A DNA stretch of 5,308 nt from Desulfovibrio sp. (GTDB taxonomy: Bacteria > Desulfobacterota > Desulfovibrionia > Desulfovibrionales > Desulfovibrionaceae), in the NCBI GenBank assembly GCA_020217165.1, contig JAIWOE010000234.1, positions 1 to 5,308 on the forward strand, given 5' to 3'. The position numbers were made by a program, and so were the translations under genes. Positions 1 through 5,308 of this stretch are shown piece by piece (position 1 is the first letter of the stretch; every line of letters begins with the position of its first letter). Under the pieces are notes generated by a model, which worked only from the letters and a program-made list of their open reading frames with translations, was not told where the DNA came from and did no database searches.

Positions 1-75
1 CAGAATATTTGTACGAAAGATCACGACGGAGTGCAACTATTGGTTTGGGAGGAAGACGGATTCTGACGGAGAGCG

Positions 76-85
76 ATTGCGCAAT
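76..85. repeat. 10-bp perfect palindrome in the ltaE leader
   Basis: ATTGCGCAAT reads the same on both strands and lies 62 bases before the preferred ltaE start. It could be a small operator, but a 10-bp palindrome can occur by chance and no second copy is visible. The surrounding leader (1-147) is less GC-rich than the coding DNA. I found no convincing -35/-10 pair in it. Confidence 0.2.
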
Positions 86-147
86 CCATGCGCCTGGAGT
101 ACAAAAGGCGTCGGGCCAATCCCTTCACATCAACAAGTTGCACATCC

Positions 148-1209
148 ATGATCGCTACCCATTCCCTGCAGAGTTTTGCCAGTGATAACAATGCCGGCGT
201 GCACCCCCGCATCATGCAAGCCATGGCCGACGCCAACCGGGCAGACGCCATCGCCTATGGTGACGACCCCTGGACCGAGGCCCTCGCCGCGTGCCTGGGG
301 GAACTGCTGGGGCCGGCATGCAGGAGCTTTCCGGTGTTCCTGGGGACGGCGGCCAATGTGCTGTGCCTGCAGGCCATGACCCAGCCGTGGGAGGCTGTCA
401 TCTGTGCGCCCTCCGCCCACATCAACCGGGACGAGTGCGGCGCCGCGGAGGCCATTGCCGGTCGTAAGCTCCTGGCCACGGTGCCGAATTCCCAGGGGCA
501 CGGGAAGATCTCCCCGCGGGACATTATCCCCCTGCTGGGGGCGCGCGGGTTTGTGCATCAGGTTCAGCCGCGGGTGGTCAGCATCACCCAGTCCACGGAA
601 TTGGGTGCGTGCTACTCCCTGACGGAACTGCGGGAACTGGCCAGCTTCTGCAAGGAGCGCGATCTGTTGCTGCACATGGATGGTGCGCGCCTGCCCAATG
701 CCTGCGCGGCCCTGGGCTGCTCCCTGAAGGAGATGACCGCCGACGTGGGCCTGGATGCCCTGACCCTGGGCGGCACGAAGAACGGCATGATGTTCGGCGA
801 GGTGGTGATTGTGTTTCGGGAGGATCTGGCGGCCGCGCTGCCCTTCCTGCGCAAACAGGGCATGCAGCTTGTCTCCAAGATGCGCTTCCTTTCCGCGCAG
901 TTGCTGGCCCTGTACGGCTCGGATCTCTGGCTGGAAAACGCCCGCCACGCCAATGCCATGGCCTCCGTGCTGGCCGAACGCGTGGCCAGGCTTCCAGGGC
1001 TGGAATTCGTGCACCCCGTGCAGACCAACGCCCTGTTTGTGCGAGCGCCCCGGCGGGCCCTGGCCAGACTGCGGGAGGAGTTCTTCTTTTATTTTTGGGA
1101 TGATGGCACGAGTGATCGCCCCGTGGCCCGTTGGATGACTTCCTGGAGCACCACCGAAGAAGCTGTGGGATGCTTTGTGGACCGGCTGCAAGCCGCATTG
1201 ATGGAGTGA
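148..1209 (+). CDS. ltaE: Low-specificity L-threonine aldolase (PLP-dependent)
   Basis: Probable cytoplasmic enzyme that cleaves L-threonine or L-allo-threonine to glycine and acetaldehyde, using pyridoxal phosphate (PLP); a fold-type I member of the beta-eliminating lyase family. Numbered from the start at 148 (353 aa, normal for the family), visible motifs are FASDNNAGVHP (10-20), AYGDD (36-40), GTAAN (66-70), His91 in a likely PLP-stacking position, SITQSTELG (145-153), HMDGAR with the PLP-nitrogen-binding Asp178, and GGTKNG with the Schiff-base Lys211. KMRFLSA follows at about 244-250, and Arg328 near the C-terminus may bind the substrate carboxylate. The overall pattern resembles the Pseudomonas-type enzyme. 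An in-frame ATG at 88 would add 20 residues (MRLEYKRRRA...) unlike the family, so 148 is preferred, although neither start has a good ribosome binding site. All key residues are present and the gene looks intact. Substrate stereospecificity cannot be read from sequence. Confidence 0.92.
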   Translation: MIATHSLQSFASDNNAGVHPRIMQAMADANRADAIAYGDDPWTEALAACLGELLGPACRSFPVFLGTAANVLCLQAMTQPWEAVICAPSAHINRDECGAAEAIAGRKLLATVPNSQGHGKISPRDIIPLLGARGFVHQVQPRVVSITQSTELGACYSLTELRELASFCKERDLLLHMDGARLPNACAALGCSLKEMTADVGLDALTLGGTKNGMMFGEVVIVFREDLAAALPFLRKQGMQLVSKMRFLSAQLLALYGSDLWLENARHANAMASVLAERVARLPGLEFVHPVQTNALFVRAPRRALARLREEFFFYFWDDGTSDRPVARWMTSWSTTEEAVGCFVDRLQAALME

Positions 1210-1218
1210 GCCGGAGGG

Positions 1219-1893
1219 CTACGCCTGCTGGTACGCGAGCATGATATCCACGAATCGTTCAATCTGGGTAGCCAGTTCCGTGTCCAGCTCCTGAAATGCC
1301 ACGCCCAGGGAGAGCTTGCCATGCTCCATGACGGCGGTTTTGATGATGCCCTGCAGGTACAGTGATTCCTCAGACCCGAACAGCCGGAACTGAAAGACAA
1401 TGTGCTCCCCGGGGGCCGCGGTCCGCAGCGCCTCCAGGTTCCCTTCCTCCACCAGCACCCGGCAGCCGCCAGCGGAAATGTTGACGATCACTCCGCGCGG
1501 ATCTTCCCCACCCATATAAAAGGTGATGGGCTGGTAGCAGGAGGCGCGGTCGTGCTTGCGCAGCTTGAGCACTTCCACCCGCCGGGGGTAGGCGAGGAAC
1601 AGCAACGGGTACGGCTTGACGGACAGGTGGGTTACCTGGGACTGGAAGCCGCAGATGCGCCCGCCCTCCATGAGGAACCGCACCGTCAGGTCCATGCGCG
1701 GGGCCAGCACGTCCAGCAGCTGACGGGTCATGGGCAGCTTGATCAGCACAAACTGGTCGCGTTCCATGCCCAGAAAGGTGGACTTGAAGCGCCGCTGGGT
1801 GCTGGTGATCTCCACCAGGGCCTCGCCGCCCAGGGGCAGGTGCAGGGTGCGCTCCTCCTGTTCCACTTGGCTGGAATGGTTGGAAGCTGTCAT
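1219..1893 (-). CDS. PilZ domain protein with YcgR-like N-terminal domain
   Basis: A 224-aa cytoplasmic protein without signal peptide or membrane segment. Residues about 15-105 resemble the YcgR-type N-terminal beta domain (PilZN/PilZNR). Residues about 108-220 form a PilZ domain with both cyclic-di-GMP contacts: RxxxR at Arg112-Arg116 and NxSxxG at Asn138-Ser140-Gly143. This supports c-di-GMP binding. YcgR relatives act as flagellar brakes, but no flagellar gene is nearby, so the output process is unknown. The ATG at 1893 begins MTASNHSS and has no purine-rich ribosome binding site. The frame stays open upstream across the antisense of the binding-protein gene, but that extension is low-complexity shadow sequence without family character. 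The gene converges on ltaE with a 9-base gap. Translation may be coupled to the mini-ORF at 1890-1922. Confidence 0.88.
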   Translation of the reverse strand: MTASNHSSQVEQEERTLHLPLGGEALVEITSTQRRFKSTFLGMERDQFVLIKLPMTRQLLDVLAPRMDLTVRFLMEGGRICGFQSQVTHLSVKPYPLLFLAYPRRVEVLKLRKHDRASCYQPITFYMGGEDPRGVIVNISAGGCRVLVEEGNLEALRTAAPGEHIVFQFRLFGSEESLYLQGIIKTAVMEHGKLSLGVAFQELDTELATQIERFVDIMLAYQQA

Positions 1894-1922
1894 GGTTGGG
1901 CGGGGCCGAAGGTGCGGTGCAT
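1890..1922 (-). CDS. Possible 10-codon leader ORF upstream of the PilZ gene
   Basis: On the minus strand an AGGAG (1938-1934) lies 11 bases before an ATG at 1922. This opens a 10-residue frame, MHRTFGPAQP, closed by TGA at 1892-1890. The stop overlaps the PilZ start as ATGA (1893-1890), the typical layout for translational coupling, and the PilZ start has no ribosome binding site of its own. The peptide shows no recognisable function. The spacing is a little long and the ORF is very short, so it could be chance. What is directly visible is the AGGAG, the ORF and the ATGA overlap; the coupling is inferred. Confidence 0.3.
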   Translation of the reverse strand: MHRTFGPAQP

Positions 1923-2003
1923 GGATGGATCCACTCCTGGTATTGGGGGTTGAGCATGCCACAAAAATGTCGTAGAGGGAAGACTTTCCATTCCGCCTCG
2001 CAT

Positions 2004-2028
2004 GCCGGCAGGCGCGCTTCGTGCCGGC
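2004..2028 (+). repeat. GC-rich hairpin in the divergent intergenic region
   Basis: GCCGGCA (2004-2010) and TGCCGGC (2022-2028) form a perfect 7-bp inverted repeat with an 11-base loop, about 30 bases before the binding-protein start. It may be a 5'-UTR hairpin or an operator. It has no T-tract, so it is not a standard terminator. I recognise no riboswitch class and no convincing sigma-70 promoter elsewhere in 1894-2059. Confidence 0.3.
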
Positions 2029-2046
2029 GATCATCTCCCTCAGCCT

Positions 2047-2051
2047 AGGAG
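2047..2051 (+). promoter_or_regulatory. Ribosome binding site deciding the binding-protein start
   Basis: AGGAG sits 8 bases before the ATG at 2060, an ideal spacing. This favours 2060 over the in-frame GTG at 2021, which would put 13 extra residues before an otherwise classical signal peptide. Confidence 0.8.
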
Positions 2052-2059
2052 TATTGTGC

Positions 2060-3010
2060 ATGAAACGACTCATCGCGCTGTTGCTGGTTCTTGGCGTGCT
2101 GGGCCCGGCCTCCGTGGTGCAGGCCAGACAGTTTGCCATTTCCGTGACCCAGATTGTGGAGCACCCCGCCCTGGACGCCACCCGCAAGGGCTTTGAGGAC
2201 AGGCTCAAGGAACTGGGCGTGGACGCCAAGTTCTCGGTGCACATCGCCCAGGGCAACATCGCCACGGCCAACCAGATTGCCAGCCAGATCCAGGGCGAAA
2301 AGCCGGACCTCATCCTGGCCATTGCCACGCCCACGGCCCAGGCTGTGGTGCAGAAGATCAAGAACATCCCCATCCTGGCCACGGCGGTCACGGATTTTGT
2401 GGGTGCCGGCCTGGTGAAGGACATGCAGAAACCCGGCGCCAACGTCTCCGGCATGACCGACCTCACCCCCATGGACAAGCACGTGGCCCTGGCCAAGGAG
2501 TTCATCCCTGGTCTCAAAACCCTGGGCGTGATGTACAACGCCGGGGAGGCCAACTCCGTGACCCTGGTGAACCTCCTCAAGGCCGAGGCTGCCAAGCAGG
2601 GCGTGGCCGTGGAGGAAGCCACGGTGGTGAACTCCGCCGGCGTCATGGCCGCTGCCAAGAGCCTGGTGGGCCGCTGTGAGGCCATTTACGTGCCCACGGA
2701 CAATACCGTGGTCTCGGCCCTGGAAAGCGTGATCAAGGTGGCCGCTGAGAGCGACCTGCCCATTTTCTCGGGCGATACGGACTCCGTGGAGCGTGGCACC
2801 ATGGCCTCCCTGGGCTTTGACTACTACGGCATGGGCGCGCAGACGGCGGAGATGGCCAAGAAGATTCTGGTGGACGGCACCCCCATTGGCGAAATGCCCG
2901 TGGAAATGCTCAAAGAACTCAACTTGTTCATCAACAAGAAAGCCGCGGCGGACTTTGGCGTGACCATCCCCGAGGCCCTGCTGGCCCGCGCGTCCAAAAT
3001 TATTGAATAA
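2060..3010 (+). CDS. ABC transporter periplasmic substrate-binding protein (TrpX-like, PF04392/COG2984 type)
   Basis: A 316-aa exported protein that should capture the ligand for the importer encoded by the next two genes. Residues 1-22 form a signal peptide: KR, a leucine/valine-rich core, and a likely signal peptidase I site after VQA. There is no lipobox cysteine, so it is soluble in the periplasm rather than a lipoprotein. The rest fits the two-lobed ABC_sub_bind family: QIVEHPALDATRKGF (31-45), ATPTAQAV (89-96), GMTDLTP (131-137), the MYNAGEANS segment (158-166), PTDNTVVSA (212-220), LGFDYYGMG (251-259) and a C-terminal INKKAAADFGVTIP (291-304). Characterised relatives such as TrpX bind aromatic amino acids, but this cannot be assumed here. 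It is the first gene of the set and has a strong ribosome binding site. A 181-base gap filled with hairpins separates it from the permease gene, an arrangement that could favour higher yield of the binding protein. Confidence 0.92.
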   Translation: MKRLIALLLVLGVLGPASVVQARQFAISVTQIVEHPALDATRKGFEDRLKELGVDAKFSVHIAQGNIATANQIASQIQGEKPDLILAIATPTAQAVVQKIKNIPILATAVTDFVGAGLVKDMQKPGANVSGMTDLTPMDKHVALAKEFIPGLKTLGVMYNAGEANSVTLVNLLKAEAAKQGVAVEEATVVNSAGVMAAAKSLVGRCEAIYVPTDNTVVSALESVIKVAAESDLPIFSGDTDSVERGTMASLGFDYYGMGAQTAEMAKKILVDGTPIGEMPVEMLKELNLFINKKAAADFGVTIPEALLARASKIIE

Positions 3011-3016
3011 AGCCGT

Positions 3017-3177
3017 AGGGGGACGCCGTTCCCCTGCACCCCCAGCCAGGGGATGAGCCCCTGACCCCGCATTCCTTCGTGGCGGCCGGCAACCAGTATT
3101 GCCGGCCGCCACGAACGCCGAAGGGGACCGGGGGAAAATCACTTTCCCCAAGGGGGGACCTGGGGGCGGAGCCCCCG
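3017..3177. repeat. Symmetrical five-hairpin intergenic element (MITE/REP-like)
   Basis: Almost the whole gap between binding-protein and permease genes is one large imperfect inverted repeat. In order the hairpins are: 3017-3035 (AGGGGGA/TTCCCCT stem, one G-T pair), 3047-3063 (CAGGGG/CCCCTG), 3076-3115 (perfect 17-bp core), 3131-3149 (GGGGAAA/TTTCCCC) and 3162-3176 (GGGGGC/GCCCCC). The outer and inner flanking hairpins lie at nearly equal distances on each side of the core centre, about 70-73 and 41-44 bases. The reverse complement of the right half follows the same order as the left half: G-run hairpin, C-run spacer, G-run hairpin, C-run spacer. A GCCGT flanks both sides (3012-3016 and 3186-3190) and could be a short target duplication, but 5 bases is weak evidence. 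No ORF is present. From memory, GC-rich hairpin units of this style occur between genes in Desulfovibrio; not verified here. Confidence 0.75.
3076..3115. repeat. Perfect 17-bp inverted repeat at the centre of the element
   Basis: The arm TTCGTGGCGGCCGGCAA (3076-3092) is exactly reverse-complementary to 3099-3115, with a 6-base loop CCAGTA. In RNA this would be a very stable hairpin. No T-run follows on either strand, so a classical intrinsic terminator is unlikely. Pausing, partial attenuation, or protection of the upstream mRNA from 3' exonucleases is more plausible. It starts 66 bases after the binding-protein stop. Confidence 0.9.
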
Positions 3178-3191
3178 CATGGTGCGCCGTT

Positions 3192-4088
3192 ATGACATGG
3201 TATGCGTTTTCCGGAGCCCTGGAGCAGGGGTTTGTGTATGGGCTGATGGTGCTGGGGGTGTACATCACCTTCCGGGTGCTGCATTTTCCCGACCTGACCG
3301 TGGACGGCAGCCTGCCCCTGGGGGCGGCGGTGGCCTCGGTGTGCATCACCAACGGCTGGGATCCCTACCTCGCCTGCGTACCGGCCATGCTGGCCGGGTT
3401 CGTGGCCGGCATGGTCACGGGCATTTTGAACACCAAGTTCAAGATCCTCCACCTGCTGGCCTCCATCTTAACAATGATTGCCCTCTATTCCATCAATATT
3501 CGCATCATGGGCCGGCCGAACATGGCCTTGTTGAACCAGGAGATTGTGCTTGATCCGCTGTTCGCCCTGGGGCTGACCCAGGCCGTGGCCGGGCCACTGC
3601 TCTTTGGCGTGCTGGCCGTGGCCGTGGTGGGAGGGCTGATCTGGTTTCTGAACACGGAACTGGGCCAGGCCATGCGGGCCACGGGGGACAATCCGCAGAT
3701 GATCACCGCCCAGGGGGTGGATACGCACAAAATGATCATCGCCGGGGTGGGACTTTCCAACGCCCTGGTGGCCCTGGCCGGGGCCCTGGTGGCCCAGAGC
3801 CAGGGGGCGGCGGACGTGAACATGGGCGTGGGCGTCATCGTGGCAGGGCTGGCCTCGGTCATCGTGGGGGAGACGCTCTTTGGCGCACGCAGCATCGGCC
3901 GACGCATTGTGGCGGCGCTGCTGGGATCGGTGATTTACCGCCTGGCCATCGCCCTGGCCTTGTCCCTCAAGCTGGGGGCCTTCTCCTTCACGCCTTCGGA
4001 CATCAACCTCATCACCGCCATCCTGGTGGTGCTGGCGCTGGTCTCCCCGCAACTCAAGCAAAAGGTGCAGGCCCGTGCTCGTTCTTGA
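3192..4088 (+). CDS. ABC transporter permease (COG4120 / BPD_transp_2 type)
   Basis: A 298-aa inner-membrane protein expected to dimerise into the transport channel. Hydrophobic stretches at roughly 12-30, 42-52, 59-80, 86-102, 122-152, 181-201, 211-229, 237-259 and 271-286 suggest eight or more membrane segments. The N-terminal motif ALEQGFVYGLMVLGVYITFR, followed by FPDLTVDGSLPLGAAV (32-47), is characteristic of this family. GRPNMALLN lies at 107-115. The conserved cytoplasmic loop TELGQAMRATGDNPQMI (155-171) should contact the ATPase. The ATG at 3192 is chosen because the MTWYAFSGALEQG start fits the family; the frame is open further upstream only into the hairpin element. No good ribosome binding site precedes it: the nearest GGAG (3168-3171) is 20 bases away and inside a hairpin. 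Its 3' end overlaps the ATPase gene by 14 bases. Confidence 0.92.
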   Translation: MTWYAFSGALEQGFVYGLMVLGVYITFRVLHFPDLTVDGSLPLGAAVASVCITNGWDPYLACVPAMLAGFVAGMVTGILNTKFKILHLLASILTMIALYSINIRIMGRPNMALLNQEIVLDPLFALGLTQAVAGPLLFGVLAVAVVGGLIWFLNTELGQAMRATGDNPQMITAQGVDTHKMIIAGVGLSNALVALAGALVAQSQGAADVNMGVGVIVAGLASVIVGETLFGARSIGRRIVAALLGSVIYRLAIALALSLKLGAFSFTPSDINLITAILVVLALVSPQLKQKVQARARS

Positions 4089-4869
4089 GAAGGTCGTCAA
4101 GTATTTCAACAAGGGCACCATCAACGAGGTCCTGGCCATCAACAAGCTGGATCTCATCGTGGAGCGGGCGGACTTCATCACCATCATCGGCTCCAACGGC
4201 GCCGGCAAGTCCACCATGCTTTCCTGCATGGCCGGCACCATCATTCCCGATGCCGGCCGGGTGGTCCTCTCCGACCGGGATGTGACCACCTGGCCCGAGT
4301 GGAAGCGGGCACGCTACATCGGCCGCGTGTTCCAGGACCCCCTCAAGGGCACCAGCGCCTCCCTGTCCATAGAGGAGAACCTGGCCCTGGCCATGCGCCG
4401 GGGCAAGATGCGGGGCTTTGCCGCAGGGGTATCCCGCCAGGACCGTGACCATTTTCGCGACCGCCTCAAGGAGCTTGGCCTGGGGCTGGAAAACCGTCTC
4501 AAGGATCAGGTGGGCCTGCTCTCGGGGGGGCAGCGTCAGGCCCTGACGTTGCTCATGGCCACCATGGTCAAGCCCGAGGTACTGCTGCTGGACGAGCACA
4601 CCGCGGCCCTGGATCCCAAAACAGCCCAGCAGATTCTGGAACTGACGCAGCAGGTGGTGGAGGCCCAGAAGCTGACCACCCTGATGGTGACGCATAACAT
4701 GCGCCAGGCCATTGCCCTGGGCAACCGGCTGGTGATGCTGCATCAAGGCGAAGTCATTCTGGATCTGGAAGGCGAGGCCAAGCGCTCCCTCACCGTGGAC
4801 GACCTGCTGCAGCAGTTCTATGCCATCCGCGGCGAGACCCTTTCATCGGACCGGCTGCTGTTGGGGTAG
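4075..4869 (+). CDS. ABC transporter ATP-binding protein (COG1101 type)
   Basis: A 264-aa cytoplasmic ATPase that powers the importer. All nucleotide-binding motifs are intact: Walker A GSNGAGKST (39-47, Lys45), Q-loop Gln87 in VFQDP, signature LSGGQ (149-153), Walker B VLLLDE (169-174, catalytic Glu174), D-loop ALD (178-180) and switch His207 in VTHN. The LLDEHTAALDPKTA stretch and the YIGRVFQDPLKGTSASLSIEEN region match the family that pairs with PF04392-type binding proteins. Translation probably starts at a GTG (4075) inside the permease gene, preceded by AAAGG (4061-4065) at 9-base spacing. The 14-base overlap suggests translational coupling and equal production of the two. The stop is TAG at 4867-4869. 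Length and motifs are normal. Substrate is set by the binding protein and permease, not by this subunit. Confidence 0.94.
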   Translation: MLVLEKVVKYFNKGTINEVLAINKLDLIVERADFITIIGSNGAGKSTMLSCMAGTIIPDAGRVVLSDRDVTTWPEWKRARYIGRVFQDPLKGTSASLSIEENLALAMRRGKMRGFAAGVSRQDRDHFRDRLKELGLGLENRLKDQVGLLSGGQRQALTLLMATMVKPEVLLLDEHTAALDPKTAQQILELTQQVVEAQKLTTLMVTHNMRQAIALGNRLVMLHQGEVILDLEGEAKRSLTVDDLLQQFYAIRGETLSSDRLLLG

Positions 4870-4928
4870 CCGGGGGTGAACACATGGTGTCCGCATCGCC
4901 CAGGCAGCATCGGGTGCGGGACAAAATA

Positions 4929-4958
4929 GGGGGAACACCGCGTGGTCGGCGTTCCCCC
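4929..4958 (-). terminator. Intrinsic terminator for the minus-strand BMP gene, possibly bidirectional
   Basis: Arms 4929-4940 and 4947-4958 form a 12-bp stem (GGGGGAAC...GTTCCCCC) with a 6-base loop. The single mismatch (A4937/C4950) becomes a G-U pair when transcribed from the minus strand, and the minus strand then reads TATTTTGT (4928-4921). Both features favour termination of the BMP gene. On the plus strand the hairpin is followed by GTGTTGTG, a poor U-tract, so it may only partly stop transcription from the ATPase gene. A weaker 7-bp hairpin (4891-4897 with 4913-4919) lies closer to the ATPase stop and lacks a T-run. Confidence 0.7.
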
Positions 4959-4989
4959 GTGTTGTGTGCGACGGCAGTTGTTGGAACCG

Positions 4990-5308
4990 TTATTTGGGAA
5001 TGCTGCCCGCCACGCCCTTGACCAGCCAGTCCATGGTCAGCAGTTCCTTGTCCGTGGCGACCTTGCCGGCGGGAATGCGCTCCACGCCGTCAATATCCAC
5101 CAGGGGACCGGCGAAGATGGTGTCGTCACCCTGCTGCAGTTTGGCCATCTCGGCCAGCACCTTCTCCTGCACGGCCTTGGGGACGCTGGCATGGAAGGCG
5201 GAGAGCTTGATGTCGCCCTCCTTGAAGCCCCCGAAGTATTCTTCCATGGTCCAGGTGGCATCCATGACCTGCTGGACCTTCCTGACGTAGATTGGCCCCC
5301 AATCCCAG
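4990..5308 (-). CDS. BMP/PnrA-family ABC substrate-binding protein, C-terminal part (truncated by window edge)
   Basis: The frame stays open from the right edge to TAA at 4992-4990, giving the last 105 residues; the start, signal peptide and any lipobox are outside the window. The visible part begins WDWGPIYVRKVQQVMDATW, continues with YFGGFKEGDIKLSAF, and ends with FAGPLVDIDG, IPAGKVATDKELLTMDWL and VKGVAGSIPK. These match the C-terminal lobe of basic membrane protein (BMP/Med/PnrA) binding proteins. Characterised members bind purine nucleosides, but related proteins take other ligands and the residues that would decide are mostly missing. An ATG at 5265 lies inside the conserved domain and is not the real start. 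This family differs from that of the binding protein at 2060-3010, so it belongs to a separate transporter whose other genes, if adjacent, lie to the right. Confidence 0.85.
   Translation of the reverse strand, partial: WDWGPIYVRKVQQVMDATWTMEEYFGGFKEGDIKLSAFHASVPKAVQEKVLAEMAKLQQGDDTIFAGPLVDIDGVERIPAGKVATDKELLTMDWLVKGVAGSIPK

Noticed and set aside
1..66. Plus frame open from the left edge to TGA at 64-66 (ending LLVWEEDGF), possibly the tail of an upstream gene.
   Set aside because: It is only 21 codons, cannot be matched to any family, and the region is less GC-rich than the coding DNA. It was left out of the features.
130..1191. Long minus-strand open frame (353 aa) opposite ltaE.
   Set aside because: Its Gly/His/Gln-rich composition is typical of an antisense shadow in GC-rich DNA, and the plus strand has every catalytic motif of threonine aldolase.
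1950..1978. TTGAGC with TAGAGG 17 bases later as a sigma-70 promoter for the importer.
   Set aside because: The -10 match is poor and several equally weak candidates exist, so no promoter is called.
2035..2051. CTCC (2035-2038) could pair with the GGAG of the binding-protein ribosome binding site as a sequestering switch.
   Set aside because: The stem is only 4 bp with no extension and no recognisable riboswitch around it; likely chance.
1219..2685. Minus-strand 488-aa frame reading through the PilZ gene and the antisense of the binding-protein gene.
   Set aside because: Only the last 224 residues have family character. The upstream part is Ala/Ser/Arg/Met-rich shadow sequence opposite a clear gene with a strong ribosome binding site.
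3011..3191. CRISPR array or classical rho-independent terminator in the hairpin gap.
   Set aside because: The units are inverted rather than evenly spaced direct repeats, there are no spacers, and no T-run follows the strongest hairpin.
2045..3352. Minus-strand 435-aa open frame across the binding-protein gene and hairpin region.
   Set aside because: It is His/Gly-rich shadow sequence, runs through the hairpin array, and shows no recognisable domain.
3468..4289. Minus-strand 273-aa frame opposite the permease and ATPase genes.
   Set aside because: It is antisense to two genes with intact family motifs and has biased His/Gly/Gln composition.

Overview
The window looks like ordinary chromosomal DNA from a GC-rich Gram-negative bacterium. 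Codon third positions are strongly G/C. The protein style, together with a GC-rich hairpin cluster between genes, suggests a sulfate reducer of the Desulfovibrio group. That placement is inferred from sequence style and memory of the families; no search was run. There is no rRNA, tRNA, CRISPR array, transposase or phage gene.

Layout from left to right. A short leader (1-147) precedes a plus-strand low-specificity L-threonine aldolase gene (ltaE, 148-1209). A minus-strand gene for a YcgR-like PilZ domain protein (1219-1893), a probable cyclic-di-GMP receptor, converges on it with only 9 bases between the two stop codons. A 166-base divergent intergenic region (1894-2059) holds a possible 10-codon leader ORF for the PilZ gene, a GC-rich hairpin and a strong ribosome binding site for the next gene. 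Three plus-strand genes then form one ABC importer: periplasmic substrate-binding protein (2060-3010), single permease (3192-4088) and ATPase (4075-4869). They match the three-part family COG2984/COG4120/COG1101, which includes the TrpXYZ-type amino-acid importers. A minus-strand gene truncated by the right edge (4990-5308) encodes the C-terminus of a BMP/PnrA-family substrate-binding protein, and it shares a 120-base convergent intergenic region and a terminator hairpin with the importer.

The importer should work as a unit. The binding protein captures a ligand in the periplasm, two copies of the permease form the membrane channel, and two copies of the ATPase drive transport. Permease and ATPase genes overlap by 14 bases. 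The binding-protein and permease genes are instead separated by 181 bases, almost entirely filled by a symmetrical array of five hairpins (3017-3177) centred on a perfect 17-bp inverted repeat. This array is the most unusual structure in the window. It resembles a MITE-like or REP-like intergenic element and could lower expression of the permease and ATPase relative to the binding protein.

I see no evidence for a novel multi-gene system. The points worth a second look are the hairpin array, the permease start without a ribosome binding site just after it, and the mini-ORF whose stop overlaps the PilZ start codon.
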